Assembly: GCF_019175345.1 (NCBI RefSeq)
Contig: NZ_CP077717.1
Span: 2,699,644 to 2,763,643, forward strand
Reading direction: 5' to 3'
Origin: Saccharolobus shibatae B12
Lineage (GTDB): Archaea; Thermoproteota; Thermoprotei_A; Sulfolobales; Sulfolobaceae
DNA length: 64,000 nucleotides
Under the pieces are notes generated by a model. The model was not told the DNA's origin. It saw nothing but the letters and a program-made list of their open reading frames with translations, and did not search any database. A program made the translations under genes and the position numbers. Each line of letters opens with the position of its first letter. Position 1 is the first letter of the stretch. Below are positions 35,812 to 46,098 of the stretch, piece by piece.

Positions 35812-36471
35812 ATGGATTTTCTTAGTTTACGTAAAGATTTGGAGTCTGGAATACCGCTGTTAATATATGACTTTGACGGAAGAGAGGAAGAAACAGACAT
35901 GGTATTTTATGCAGGAGCAATAAGCTGGAAAAGTATATACACTCTGAGAAGAGAAGCAGGAGGATTGATATGTTACGCAACGTCAAATAGTGAAGCTAAA
36001 ACATTGGGTTTGAATTTTATAGCAGAAGAGCTAAAACAACACGAATTATACAAAAAATTAGTGAAGAAGCCTTCTTATGGAGATTATCCAGCGTTTTCCC
36101 TATGGGTTAACCATATCAATACAAAAACTGGAATTTCTGACTATGATAGATATGTTACAATAAGTGAATTACATAAAATAATAGCTAAAACTAAAATAAA
36201 TCCAGAAGATGCCAGAAGGGAATTTTACGAGAATTTCATGACACCGGGCCATGTACCAATACTAATTGCAAGAGATATAAGGGATAGAAGAGGCCATACT
36301 GAATTATCAATCGCGCTGTTACAGAAGTTAGGATTAGAAAGTAGCGCGGTAATAGCGGAGATGCTAGATGAGAAATTAAGCATGAATAAAGAAAAAGTAA
36401 AAAAGATTGCAAAAAATCTAGGATTCCACTTTATAGAGGGAAAAGATATTTTTAAAGAGGTGGTTATATGA
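35812..36471 (+). CDS. ribB: 3,4-dihydroxy-2-butanone 4-phosphate synthase
   Basis: A 219-residue enzyme that converts ribulose 5-phosphate into the C4 unit of riboflavin. Family features are DFDGREEETDMVFYA near residues 20-34 with its acidic loop, and the TPGHVPIL and RRGHTELSIALLQ blocks. It is the first gene of a five-gene operon. ATG 35812 is leaderless, and the gene ends in a 4-nt overlap with ribC. Confidence 0.94.
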   Translation: MDFLSLRKDLESGIPLLIYDFDGREEETDMVFYAGAISWKSIYTLRREAGGLICYATSNSEAKTLGLNFIAEELKQHELYKKLVKKPSYGDYPAFSLWVNHINTKTGISDYDRYVTISELHKIIAKTKINPEDARREFYENFMTPGHVPILIARDIRDRRGHTELSIALLQKLGLESSAVIAEMLDEKLSMNKEKVKKIAKNLGFHFIEGKDIFKEVVI

Positions 36472-36935
36472 CGAGAAAATACGGAATAGCCGATACAACA
36501 TTTTCCAGGGTTGATATGGGAAGCATAGCATATAAGGTAATAAGAAGTGAAGACGATGAAGCGGAGATCATTAGGTATACTGTACCGGGCATTAAAGATT
36601 TACCAGTAGCTTCAAAGAGATTAATAGATGAAGGTTGTGATGGTGTAATAACCCTAGGCTGGGTAGGTAAAACGATGTTGGATAAGTATAGCTACTTGGC
36701 TACAAGTATAGGCTTAATAATGGTTCAAATTCTAACTTCTAAACACGTAATTGACGTAACAGTACATGAAGATGAGGCAGATGATGAAGAAAAGTTAAAG
36801 GAGATAGCAATTGATAGGGCTACTAAACACGCTAAAAACTTAGTTAAGCTCGTAAAGGAAGGTAAAAACGCACTAACTAAATACGCAGGGAAAGGGTTAA
36901 GGCAGGGATATAGTAATGCAGGAGAAATCGATTAG
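36468..36935 (+). CDS. ribC: Riboflavin synthase, archaeal type
   Basis: A 155-residue protein of the archaeal riboflavin synthase family, which is related to lumazine synthase rather than to the bacterial RibE. It catalyses dismutation of two lumazine molecules. Signatures are [21 protein letters not shown] and the [12 protein letters not shown] helix. ATGA overlap with ribB and 20-nt overlap with ribH indicate translational coupling. Confidence 0.93.
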
Positions 36936-37380
36936 ATTAGGAATAGTAGTAGCCGAGTTCAACTACGATATAACGCAATTAATGTTACAGAAAGCATTAT
37001 CACATGCCAAATTCTTAAACGCTGAGGTGAAAGTAGTTATAAAAGTACCTGGGACATTCGACATGCCTCTTGCAATTAAAAAACTACTTGAGAAAGATTT
37101 CATAGACGCCGTAGTCACTTTAGGAGCAGTAATAAAAGGGGAAACTAAACACGATGAAATAGTTGCAAGCCAAACTGCTAGGAAAATAGTTGACCTCTCT
37201 ACAGAATTCAATAAGCCTGTGACACTAGGAATAATTGGTCATGGAGCAACTCATGAACAAGCTGTTGAAAGAATTGAAGAATACGCAACCAGAGCAGTAG
37301 AGGCTGCAATAAAGCTAGTTCAAAGGACGAGAAAGATAGATGAGCTGAAAGAGGTTAAGGAAACGGTGATTATAGATTGA
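36916..37380 (+). CDS. ribH: 6,7-dimethyl-8-ribityllumazine synthase
   Basis: A 154-residue capsid-forming enzyme that condenses the C4 phosphate with the pyrimidine. Motifs include [40 protein letters not shown] and [12 protein letters not shown]. The start overlaps ribC; the stop overlaps the GTP cyclohydrolase gene by 4 nt. Confidence 0.95.
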
Positions 37381-38069
37381 AGGTATTAGCGATAAAGCTT
37401 GTAGATTATAGGGAGTGGACTGAGAGATTAGGATATGATAGGGAATGGTTAATTCAAAAAATTCAGAATAAATTCATGATGAAAATTCATGAGATAGCTT
37501 CACAATATAACACATTTCCCCTGCAACTCAGGTTTGATAACTTTTTGATGATAGTGGATGGAATAACTAATACCCAACTTATGTACATGATAAACGATAT
37601 GCGAGAAAACCTTCCAGTAGGAATAAAGACTTGTTTAGGTTATGGAAAAACTCCGCTAGAGGCGCAATGGAATGCATCTGTTTGCCTAAATAATAAAGAA
37701 GACGAATTTAAGGAATATATGGACGAAAAAATAGCTGCATTACATTTCGATATAAACTTCAACACGGAAGCGTTAAAATACACATCTGTATATGACTCAT
37801 TTTTGGAGATAACCAATATATATGTAGATTTATCGAGATTTTTATACAAGATAGGCGGAATATTACAATATTTAGGCGGAGATAATTATCTAGGCTTTGT
37901 GTCAACCAATAGCGTCAATAAGGTAATAGAGAAATTTAGTGATGATAATAAGATAAAGGTAGGGATAGGGATAGGACAAAATGCGAGGATCGCAATAAAA
38001 TTGGCTACTACTTCTTTGGAGAAAATAAGGAATAATAGGGAAAAGACTTGGCATATAGAGGAAGAATAA
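37377..38069 (+). CDS. gch3: GTP cyclohydrolase III (ArfA)
   Basis: A 230-residue member of the archaeal-type GTP cyclohydrolase III, which opens GTP to a formamido-pyrimidine phosphate (FAPy), the first archaeal riboflavin/F420 step. The two ferredoxin-like halves have [14 protein letters not shown]-like and [10 protein letters not shown] metal loops, with the [10 protein letters not shown] and GIGIGQNAR blocks. Translation begins at TTG 37377, coupled to ribH. The amidohydrolase gene starts inside its last 22 nt. Confidence 0.9.
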
Positions 38070-39187
38070 CACTTAACGTAAGACTAGCTTTAGTAGGAGA
38101 GGAGCTAGAAATAAGAGAGAACGTTAACTTAGAAATAGAGGAAGGTATAATAACTCATATAGGAAATGGCTTCTCGGCTGAAGGCATAACATTTAAAAAC
38201 GGAATCTTAATCCCTGGACTAGTTAACGCTCATGTTCATTCTGCCGACTTCATATGTCAAGAAATGGGATACAATATGCCAATAAGTGAAGTTGTTGGAG
38301 ATCCGTATAGCATTAAATATGAATGTTTAGGCAAAAATACAAAAGAATCAATCATGAACTCTATAGAGAGATTCATCATGAGAGGAAGAGAACTAGGTTC
38401 TAATATAATAATCGACTTTAGAGAGCAAGGATTAGAGGGAAGCTTACTTTCGAATACTATTAAGAATAAAATGACTGATAATGGAGTAAAATATTATTTC
38501 CTAGGAAGACTTGAAGAAGATGAATTCAAGGACAGCTATAATTTAGATAGACTGTATGAAATAGCTGACGGTTATGGGTTATCTAGCGCTTCTAGTACAT
38601 CTAATATGGAGTTAATAAGAGATACATTTAAGGATAAAATTAGGGCAGTCCACGTATCTGAGACCATGAAGCATTGGTTAAAAAATGATTTAGAATATGT
38701 AATGAGGAAATATGACCCAAATCTAATAATACACGGAACGCATTTAAGTGAAGAGGAAATTAACGTTATAAGAGATAAGAGGGCCTCCCTAGTTTATTGT
38801 CCAAGGAGTAACCTCTGGTTCTCTGTGGGAATACCAAAGGTGATAAACGGGTTAAAAAGCGGGGTTAACGTAATGATTGGAACTGACAATGGGGGAGTAT
38901 TAGATCCAGACATGTGGAAGGAAATGGAAACCTTACTTCTGATTTCCAGAATTCAAGATCCACTTTCCGACTACTCATTACAAATATTGAAGGCCAGTAC
39001 TATTAACGCTTATAGATTTTTAGGGATTAGAGGATGGATAGAAGAAGGAAACAACATTGAAGCTGGTTTATTAATTCTTGAGGGAGAGAATTCAGGGATA
39101 CTAAGCTCAAACAATAAATATATGGGAATTATAAAAAGAGGCAATAAAATAATTTATAACCTTGGTGCTATCCAAAAGATCATGTGA
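38048..39187 (+). CDS. Amidohydrolase-superfamily enzyme at the end of the riboflavin operon
   Basis: A 379-residue TIM-barrel hydrolase with the standard metal ligands: HxH in NAHVHSAD, His in VHVSET, His in IIHGTHLSEE and Asp in IGTDNGG. It belongs to the Atz/TrzN/cytosine-deaminase-like branch. Its gene overlaps gch3 by 22 nt, so a role in the pathway, such as removing the formyl group of FAPy or deaminating a pyrimidine intermediate, is a reasonable inference. The substrate cannot be read from sequence. It converges on pcn1 with a 34-nt overlap. Confidence 0.85.
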   Translation: MAYRGRITLNVRLALVGEELEIRENVNLEIEEGIITHIGNGFSAEGITFKNGILIPGLVNAHVHSADFICQEMGYNMPISEVVGDPYSIKYECLGKNTKESIMNSIERFIMRGRELGSNIIIDFREQGLEGSLLSNTIKNKMTDNGVKYYFLGRLEEDEFKDSYNLDRLYEIADGYGLSSASSTSNMELIRDTFKDKIRAVHVSETMKHWLKNDLEYVMRKYDPNLIIHGTHLSEEEINVIRDKRASLVYCPRSNLWFSVGIPKVINGLKSGVNVMIGTDNGGVLDPDMWKEMETLLLISRIQDPLSDYSLQILKASTINAYRFLGIRGWIEEGNNIEAGLLILEGENSGILSSNNKYMGIIKRGNKIIYNLGAIQKIM

Positions 39188-39903
39188 CCTCCGCTAACTG
39201 CTTCCACATCAATTTTCATAGGGAGATTCTCACCAAAGCTCACCATTGTAGGGGCTGAAAAACCTCTTATACCTGTTATAGCATCCTTAAACATTTCCGC
39301 ACTATAAGAAGATGTAGCTGATGCGTCTACGGAGAGTTCTTTTAAAGGCTTATCTTTCGTTAGCAATGCAACATACTTTTTACCTTCCTCACCAGCTTCT
39401 ATCTTTACCTTATCCTCTTCTGTTGAAATTCTCATCTCTTCTCCAACTAAAGATACATCTGCTGCTATCACATTAAGTATGCTCTCATCTGTAGTGAAAT
39501 TCACGGTCAAATTAACTTTTGGTTCAGTCAATTGTTCAACTTGACCCTTTTCCGCTTTAAGATAAATGGTACTTTTCGCCCCACTTTTCTCGTCTCTTAT
39601 TATAATCTTTAATCCACTGTCAGTTTCACTTAACTCGATCGTAGCTTTCTTTGACCTAGCTTTTGAAAGAATCTTCTTTACTGAAGAAACGTCTAATTTA
39701 ACTGAAGTGGGACTATCAATACTATATTCACTCAAAACGTCTTTAGGTATTCTTATAATTGCCATCAACACTTTATCTTCAGTCAAATGCCTCGAAAATA
39801 TTCCATCTTCCGTAAAATTTAGAACAATAGAATCAGTAACTTTTGTAATAGAATTGATAAACGAGAAAAAGTCTTTCGCATTAGGGTAAATAATCTTAAA
39901 CAT
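39154..39903 (-). CDS. pcn1: DNA sliding clamp subunit PCNA1
   Basis: A 249-residue clamp subunit matching Sulfolobus PCNA1 as I recall it (MFKIIYPNAKDFFSFINSIT at the N-terminus; GGHMIFWIAPRL at the C-terminus). PCNA1 and PCNA2 form the stable dimer that PCNA3 joins. It is the last gene of the leftward HerA-rpo13-pcn1 operon, 4 nt after rpo13. Confidence 0.96.
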   Translation of the reverse strand: MFKIIYPNAKDFFSFINSITKVTDSIVLNFTEDGIFSRHLTEDKVLMAIIRIPKDVLSEYSIDSPTSVKLDVSSVKKILSKARSKKATIELSETDSGLKIIIRDEKSGAKSTIYLKAEKGQVEQLTEPKVNLTVNFTTDESILNVIAADVSLVGEEMRISTEEDKVKIEAGEEGKKYVALLTKDKPLKELSVDASATSSYSAEMFKDAITGIRGFSAPTMVSFGENLPMKIDVEAVSGGHMIFWIAPRL

Positions 39904-39907
39904 AACT

Positions 39908-40222
39908 TTAACCCTCTACACTCTTTTCTTTTTTCTTGGTCTTTTTAACCTTTTTACTAGCCGCTTTTTTAGCTTTCCTTCTGGAATCCCTCTTCTCGTA
40001 ATCCTTATAATTGTCCTCAAATAACCTCTTAGCCTCATCTACGGAGATCTTACCATTCAATAAATTATCCCAAATTTCAGTATTTTTCATTAGTAACTCT
40101 ATATCTTGTATTGAAAGTTTTGGAAACTCCTCCTCTGATGTCTCCTCGACTTCCCTTTCCTCACTAACCTCCTCGTCATTAGTCCCTTCCTTTTCCTCCT
40201 CTGTTGACATACCAGATACCAT
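39908..40222 (-). CDS. rpo13: RNA polymerase subunit Rpo13
   Basis: The 104-residue protein matches the Sulfolobales-specific Rpo13 that I recall from S. shibatae. It has an acidic Glu/Ser-rich disordered N-terminus (1-35), a central helix-turn-helix (LSIQDIELLMKNTEIWDNLL and SVDEAKRLF), and a lysine-rich C-terminal tail that probably contacts DNA near the cleft. It starts directly after the stop of the HerA-like gene with no gap. It has no bacterial or euryarchaeal counterpart. Confidence 0.95.
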   Translation of the reverse strand: MVSGMSTEEEKEGTNDEEVSEEREVEETSEEEFPKLSIQDIELLMKNTEIWDNLLNGKISVDEAKRLFEDNYKDYEKRDSRRKAKKAASKKVKKTKKKEKSVEG

Positions 40223-41941
40223 TTATTTTAAAGAATTAAGCTTTACTAAAAGTATATCTCTACTATCCCCGCTTATAGTAACTACGTGACCCCTTTCTAA
40301 AGATCGAATAGCTTGATAAATAGCCTCGTATTTATCCCTATCACTCCCTCCCAATGCCCTACTTAAGTAGTCTAACTCTTTCGGCTCAATAACGTTAAAT
40401 ATAAAGATATAACTCGAATTTTGGAAAATATTTTCTATATTCTCAGTTAACTGAGATATCAAAATCATTCCCACTCCGAACTTTCTTACCTCCGCGAATA
40501 ACCTCTCAACAATTTCTAACCCAGTCTCTTTACCTAGTATAAAAGGTGCCTCGTCTATAACCAAAAATTTCCACAAACGAGAAATTCCACGCCTATATAG
40601 ATAATTTCTAAAATCTCTAAGTATAGTCTCAATCAAAACGTATTTTAGCTCATCCGTAGCAACTTTAGAAAAATCCAGAATTATATTACCCTCAAAGATC
40701 TTTTTCATATCCAAGCTATTGCCACTTAAAATTTGATTAGACAAAAATTGTATATAAGGTTCTATGGAAGATAGCCTAGAAAGATCCTGAGAATTCTCAA
40801 CCAATTTCTTTCTTCTTTCTATCATCAATAGCACATCCCTAAAAGTCGGTGGTGTTGAATTCCAACTACTCTCATCGTTCTCATCGATCCCTTTCTCGGC
40901 GTAGGTATCCATTATGATATTAAAAATATCTATAGTTTGCAAATTGCCAAGTCTGAAAATGGACCTTAGCATATAAGCAACTTCCAGTGCCCTTTGCCTA
41001 GGGGATGCGCCATTTAACGAAAGTGGATTTAACGAATTTTTAGAGACGTCAATCCTCTCTCCACTTTCAATCTCGTACTCTCCATGTAAATCAAAAACTA
41101 AGTAACTAATATCTGAAAATTTTCCAATAATACTTTTAGCTAAACTAGACTTTCCAGATCCACTCGTACCCAATATTACTATGTTATAATTCTTTGATTC
41201 ATCAAAATTTAGATGAAATTTCAAATTGGAAAATTTCCTCCAACCGTATTTGGTGTTAGATATCCTATTAACTAAAGAAGGAGCCAATACTCCCTCAATA
41301 TAACCCAACTCTATCCCCTTTTCCTTTACAGAATAAATAGCTAATTGCGTAAATAGGAAAGGAAATGAGAACCATGACAAGGCAATCAAAGGGAAAACGA
41401 GATCATTTGAAACAAGAAGTGTCAAGACAAATGATGCCATACTACCAATAAACAGAAAAAGATTAGATAAAACTTCATAGAAAACCAGAAAGGATACCAT
41501 AATGAACAACCCACCGTAAATAATCTTATTTTTACTAATATTAACATTTATCCTGGAAATATTTAACAAAATCTCATCTGGAAAACTTCTTCTAGAAATC
41601 CCCAATATAACTCCAATAACAATGGTAGCAAGAGCGTAATATCCTAATAGATTTAAGAATGTAGATAAGATAAGATTGAAGTCCACATTATTTGAAATAA
41701 CTAACGCGTAAGCTATTGCTGTTACATAATAAAGGAATGAGACAATTATGGATGAAAACATTAAAGTGATAACTACTGAGAATATTATCATCAATATGGG
41801 AATTACTAGCAATAATATGGACAAATTATTTACTAACTGGCTTAAATTACTTCCAAATGTCAAATAATTCATTATACGATCAATTAGGTAAGCTATGATA
41901 AGCATTAATAAATTAGCCACAATGTGTCTCTTCTCATACAT
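40223..41941 (-). CDS. Polytopic membrane HerA/VirB4-like ATPase
   Basis: A 572-residue protein with two parts. Residues 1-210 contain about six to seven hydrophobic helices (near 9-25, 41-60, 62-82, 92-114, 140-178, 182-203). Residues 250-560 form a HerA/FtsK-type motor with Walker A ILGTSGSGKSS (257-266), a DLHGEYE loop, FLVIDEAPF Walker B, and the sensor ILISQL. Motors of this class pump DNA or proteins through membranes. CedB, the crenarchaeal DNA-import motor, is a relative to test, but I cannot assign orthology. It leads the operon with rpo13 and pcn1. Confidence 0.82.
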   Translation of the reverse strand: MYEKRHIVANLLMLIIAYLIDRIMNYLTFGSNLSQLVNNLSILLLVIPILMIIFSVVITLMFSSIIVSFLYYVTAIAYALVISNNVDFNLILSTFLNLLGYYALATIVIGVILGISRRSFPDEILLNISRINVNISKNKIIYGGLFIMVSFLVFYEVLSNLFLFIGSMASFVLTLLVSNDLVFPLIALSWFSFPFLFTQLAIYSVKEKGIELGYIEGVLAPSLVNRISNTKYGWRKFSNLKFHLNFDESKNYNIVILGTSGSGKSSLAKSIIGKFSDISYLVFDLHGEYEIESGERIDVSKNSLNPLSLNGASPRQRALEVAYMLRSIFRLGNLQTIDIFNIIMDTYAEKGIDENDESSWNSTPPTFRDVLLMIERRKKLVENSQDLSRLSSIEPYIQFLSNQILSGNSLDMKKIFEGNIILDFSKVATDELKYVLIETILRDFRNYLYRRGISRLWKFLVIDEAPFILGKETGLEIVERLFAEVRKFGVGMILISQLTENIENIFQNSSYIFIFNVIEPKELDYLSRALGGSDRDKYEAIYQAIRSLERGHVVTISGDSRDILLVKLNSLK

Positions 41942-41980
41942 TTATATATTCCCCTTTAGTATTACATTATTGCTAAAGTA

Positions 41981-44719
41981 ATGATAAATGTAACCAATGA
42001 ATTCTTGGTAAGACTGAAGAAACTTGGTTATGAAGACCTAACACCAATCCAGAAAATAGCAATACCGAAAATACTCTCTGGAAAGAACGTTTTAATCATA
42101 GCACCAACGGGATATGGGAAAACAGAGGCCGCAATATTACCAATATTTTACACAATTTTCAAAGATAAACCAGAAAAAATATCAACACTCTACATAACTC
42201 CCTTAAGAGCGCTAAATAGAGACCTTGAGTCAAGGTTAAAAAGAGTAGGGGATGCATTTGGTATCAGCGTTAACGTTAGACATGGAGATTCTTCCCAGAG
42301 GGAAAGGAAGGAAATTTTAGATAACCCACCTGACGTGTTGATAGTAACTCCAGAAACATTACTATACTTAATACTAAACGATACTTTTAGGAAATACTTT
42401 GCAAATCTGAAATGGATAATAATAGACGAATTACAAGAAATGTTAGACGAGAAAAGAGGAATCGAACTCTCCGTACTACTCCAAAGAATCAAAAAGATAA
42501 CAAGAAATAGAATTCAATTAATAGGAATTTCTGCTACCATAGGAGATATTGAGATGGCAAAAAGATACCTGGATAGGGAGGGAGAAGTAGAAGTAGCGAA
42601 TATTAACGCAATAAAGGATATAAAGGTGAATTTGATCATTCCTAAGATTGAAAAGAAAGACGCAGATTTAGCAGTAAGGTTAGGATTAAGGCCAGATACA
42701 ATTGCGAGACTCGAGAAACTTAACGAAATTATAAAAAATAATAAGCCAATTATAATATTTACAAATACTAGGGAGACCAGTGAATTCATAGCCAATCAAC
42801 TCACAAGCAACTACTCCTTAAAAATAGGTTCTCATCACGGTTCATTATCGAGAGAAATTAGGATAAAAACAGAAAACGACTTTAAGAGCGGAAATATAGA
42901 CGCGATAGTTGCAACTTCAAGTTTAGAGCTAGGTATAGATATTGGTAGAATTAATCTAGTAGTCCAATACATGTCACCTAGACAAGTGATTAGGTTAATT
43001 CAAAGGGTGGGAAGAAGCGGACATAAAATAGGTAGAACGTCTATAGGTTACGTTATACCTTCAGAGGACGTTTTCGATATTCTAGAGTGCAGAGCAATAA
43101 TAGAGGCATTATATTCAGGTTATTTGGAAAAACCGTTATTCGAGGAAAACCCGCTTGACGTTGCAGCACATGAAATAGCGGGAATGGTTTTAGAGGGCTA
43201 TAAAAATCCTAACGAAATCTTGGAAATTCTACGTAATTCATTTTATTTCAAGAACTTCACGGACGAAATGTTCGAAAGTGTGATAGAACTCCTAGAGAGT
43301 GCTAAAATAGTTAAAAGAAGGGAAGATGGAAGCCTAGTCCCAAGTAGAAGAATCTGGAAATATTATTACACTACTAATATGATACCAGATTCCATTAGAA
43401 GTTATATTGTAATCGACCACGCTACTAACATCAAAATAGGTACTTTGGATGAAGATTTCGTAGCCTCGTTAGATGAGGAAAGCGTGTTCATTTTAGGAAG
43501 CAGGCTATGGAAAGTTGTGTCTATTGAAAAAGATAGGATATTCGTAGAAAGAGCTGAGCTAAAAAACGGAATATTACCAAGTTGGTTTGGAGAATCAATT
43601 CCAGTTGAGAAAGAGATAGCAAGGAAAGTTTACGAGTATATTTACATGTTAGAAAAAGGAAAAATGGAAACTGAGGATGATAGTATATCTAAAGTAGTAA
43701 GGGAATTCGTAGAGAGAGGATACCCAGAACTGAGACCAGATCTTATCTTAGTTGAAATAGTAAAGAATAACTTAATTATAATTCATTCACCATTTGGTTC
43801 AAGAGGGAACAACACACTTGGTGCAATAATTTCAGTTATGTTAGATGTGGAAAAACAGACCAAAACATCCTATAGGGCAGATCCATATCACATCGCAATA
43901 TCTTCTGTACTACCAATAACCGAAAATGACATGGAAAAAATAGTCACTACACTAAATTCCTTGCCTATAAATAAAATAGTCGAAATCTTAAAGAGAGGAA
44001 TAAAGGAAAGTCCGCAATTCAAGTGGAAATTATTAGTGGAGATAAAGAGGTTTGGAATGGTAGATCCAGATAAGGAAATAACGCTCACATCATCCATTAT
44101 GAAGGCTTATGGAGATACAATAATCGGAGAAGAGGCAGTTAATGAGCTATTGGTGAAAAATTATGATATAGAAATATTAAAGGAACTCAAAAACTACAGC
44201 TGGAAAATAGTTGAGGTTTACGAAGCATCTTCCTTAGCTAGGCAATTTCTTGACAAAATCCTTAATTACACTTCATTTGACAAAGACGAAAAACCACTTA
44301 TGATAGAGATCTTCAAGAAGAGACTAGAAAACAAGGAGTTAAGATTAATCTGTCTCTCATGTGGATGGAATTCGAGTTATTCTATAATCAACTCACCTAA
44401 CAAATGCCCTAAATGCTCCTCAATCTTCTTAACTGCAACTAATCCAGATGATAACGATTCTATAAACATAGTGAGAAAAGCGATAAAAGGGGAGAAATTA
44501 ACAAGTAGAGAAAAAAGGCAATTAGAAGACCTAAAGAGAATTGCCTCCTTCTTCCCAGATTACGGTAAATATACCCTTATAGCACTAGCAACCAATGGAG
44601 TAGGGCCAAGTAATTTAGGCAAAGTTTTAAGTAAATTAAGTGAAGGGGAGAATGAATTTTACATGGCCTTAATAGATGAAGAAAAAAGGTTTATAAGAAC
44701 AAGAAAATACTGGCACTAA
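41981..44719 (+). CDS. lhr: Lhr-family SF2 helicase
   Basis: A 912-residue large helicase-related protein. Its motifs are Q-like TPIQ, Walker [35 protein letters not shown] and QRVGRSGH. A winged helix and Lhr-core domains follow. The C-terminus (about 794-820) has a four-Cys zinc ribbon, CLSCGW...KCPKCSS. Lhr proteins unwind DNA and RNA:DNA hybrids 3' to 5' and are linked to repair. Sulfolobus has more than one Lhr; I cannot say which this is. It diverges from the HerA-like gene over 39 bp. Confidence 0.9.
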   Translation: MINVTNEFLVRLKKLGYEDLTPIQKIAIPKILSGKNVLIIAPTGYGKTEAAILPIFYTIFKDKPEKISTLYITPLRALNRDLESRLKRVGDAFGISVNVRHGDSSQRERKEILDNPPDVLIVTPETLLYLILNDTFRKYFANLKWIIIDELQEMLDEKRGIELSVLLQRIKKITRNRIQLIGISATIGDIEMAKRYLDREGEVEVANINAIKDIKVNLIIPKIEKKDADLAVRLGLRPDTIARLEKLNEIIKNNKPIIIFTNTRETSEFIANQLTSNYSLKIGSHHGSLSREIRIKTENDFKSGNIDAIVATSSLELGIDIGRINLVVQYMSPRQVIRLIQRVGRSGHKIGRTSIGYVIPSEDVFDILECRAIIEALYSGYLEKPLFEENPLDVAAHEIAGMVLEGYKNPNEILEILRNSFYFKNFTDEMFESVIELLESAKIVKRREDGSLVPSRRIWKYYYTTNMIPDSIRSYIVIDHATNIKIGTLDEDFVASLDEESVFILGSRLWKVVSIEKDRIFVERAELKNGILPSWFGESIPVEKEIARKVYEYIYMLEKGKMETEDDSISKVVREFVERGYPELRPDLILVEIVKNNLIIIHSPFGSRGNNTLGAIISVMLDVEKQTKTSYRADPYHIAISSVLPITENDMEKIVTTLNSLPINKIVEILKRGIKESPQFKWKLLVEIKRFGMVDPDKEITLTSSIMKAYGDTIIGEEAVNELLVKNYDIEILKELKNYSWKIVEVYEASSLARQFLDKILNYTSFDKDEKPLMIEIFKKRLENKELRLICLSCGWNSSYSIINSPNKCPKCSSIFLTATNPDDNDSINIVRKAIKGEKLTSREKRQLEDLKRIASFFPDYGKYTLIALATNGVGPSNLGKVLSKLSEGENEFYMALIDEEKRFIRTRKYWH

Positions 44720-44759
44720 TCTTAAATTTAAGCCTCTTAAAAGTTTTTGTGAGACTAAA

Positions 44760-45050
44760 ATGCCCGCAATTGAAGTTGGAAGAATTTGTGTAAAAGTAAA
44801 AGGAAGAGAAGCTGGAAGCAAATGCGTAATAGTCGATATAATAGATGACAACTTCGTATTAGTCACTGGACCAAAAGATATAAGCGGTGTTAAAAGAAGA
44901 AGAGTCAACATTCTACATTTAGAACCAACTGATAAGAAAATAGATATACAGAAAGGAGCCCCAGATGAGGAAGTAAAGAAGAAAATAGAGGAAGCTGGTT
45001 TAACAGAGTACATGAAAGAGAGAATAAAGGTTAAAATACCAACATTGTGA
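44760..45050 (+). CDS. rpl14e: Ribosomal protein L14e
   Basis: A 96-residue KOW-type large-subunit protein with [20 protein letters not shown] and [17 protein letters not shown]-like conserved segments (here [17 protein letters not shown]). A TATA-like TTAAAAGTTTTT element precedes ATG 44760. It lies 5 nt before cbf5, the usual crenarchaeal L14e-Cbf5 pairing. Confidence 0.95.
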   Translation: MPAIEVGRICVKVKGREAGSKCVIVDIIDDNFVLVTGPKDISGVKRRRVNILHLEPTDKKIDIQKGAPDEEVKKKIEEAGLTEYMKERIKVKIPTL

Positions 45051-45055
45051 TTTAG

Positions 45056-46098
45056 ATGATTCTAAATGATTTTATTTACAAAATAGATAATTTTTGTGGA
45101 TATAAAAATGAATGGAAGATAAGAAAAGATAGTGAGACGTCAGATAAATACGGATATTATCCAGAGAAAAGACCAATAGACGTACATATAAAAAACTCAA
45201 TAATAAACCTTGATAAACCTCCTGGACCAACAAGTCATGAAGTTGCATATTGGGTTAAAAAGATGTTAAACGTTAGTAAAGCGGGACATGGGGGGACCCT
45301 AGAGCCCATTTCACTGGGCGGGGTAATCCAAAAGTTACCGGCGTATTACCGATAGGAATAGAGAACGCAACTAAAATAATGAATTACATAAGTAAAGGAG
45401 GAAAAGAGTACGTATGCGTAATGCAAGTCCACTGTGAATACGATAAAGAGGAATTGACAAAGATAATAAAATCGTTTGAAGGGGAAATATACCAAAGACC
45501 ACCAGTTAGATCATCAGTCAAGAGGAGATTGAGAGTTAGAAGTATATATGACATAGAAATACTTGACATGGACAAGAAATTAGTACTATTCAGAGTAAGT
45601 TGTGACTCCGGAACTTACATGAGAAAATTATGCCACGACATAGGGATAATTTACGGTTGTGGGGCACACATGAGAGAGTTAAGAAGAACTAGATCAGGGA
45701 TTTTCACAGAATCTACGAATTTAGTGAAGCTACATGACCTTTCTGAAGCAATATACTTATACAAAAACTGCAAGGACGAAACGGAATTGAGAAGAGTACT
45801 TATGCCAATGGAATATGCGACATGTGAAATGCCCAAACTTATAATAGAGGACTCAGCAGTAAACGCGTTAGCTTACGGTGCACAACTAGCAGTACCCGGT
45901 ATAGTAGCCTACCAGAACTTTAAAAGGAACGATACAGTTGCCGTATTAACACTTAAGGGGGAATTAGTAGCGACGGGTAACGCATTAATGGACAGTAAAG
46001 AGCTGGAAAACGCCAAAAAGGGTATAGTAGTCAACCTGAGTAGAGTTTTTATGCAGAGAGATATATATCCGAAAGCATGGAAAAAACATGAGTCATGA
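45056..46098 (+). CDS. cbf5: Cbf5 pseudouridine synthase, interrupted by a 23-nt BHB intron
   Basis: H/ACA-guided rRNA pseudouridine synthase. The coding sequence is 45056-45302 joined to 45326-46098, giving 339 residues. Exon 1 ends at HGGTL plus the first base of an Asp codon, and exon 2 restores D-PKVTGVLPIGIENATK. That Asp83 is the catalytic residue of the TruB/Cbf5 family. The PUA RNA-binding domain is C-terminal (about 245-330). Without splicing, the frame ends at 45355 after scrambled residues, so this is not a pseudogene. It overlaps the next gene by 11 nt. Confidence 0.95.
45303..45325 (+). other. Archaeal bulge-helix-bulge mRNA intron in cbf5
   Basis: The sequence folds as a canonical BHB: outer helix GGA/TCC, 4-bp central helix CCCT (45297-45300) with GGGG (45320-45323), bulge AGA (45301-45303), bulge TAA (45324-45326), inner helix GCCCA/TGGGC and loop TTTCAC. 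Cutting two bases into each bulge, as EndA does, removes 23 nt and restores GAT for the catalytic Asp. Confidence 0.95.

Noticed and set aside
40223-41941. Firm naming as CedB
   Set aside because: The motor class fits, but the number of membrane helices and the neighbourhood do not allow orthology to be claimed by eye.
45056-45355. Two separate broken genes (45056-45355 and 45379-46098)
   Set aside because: Removing the 23-nt BHB intron restores one continuous Cbf5 of 339 residues, so they are exons and not a pseudogene or frameshift.
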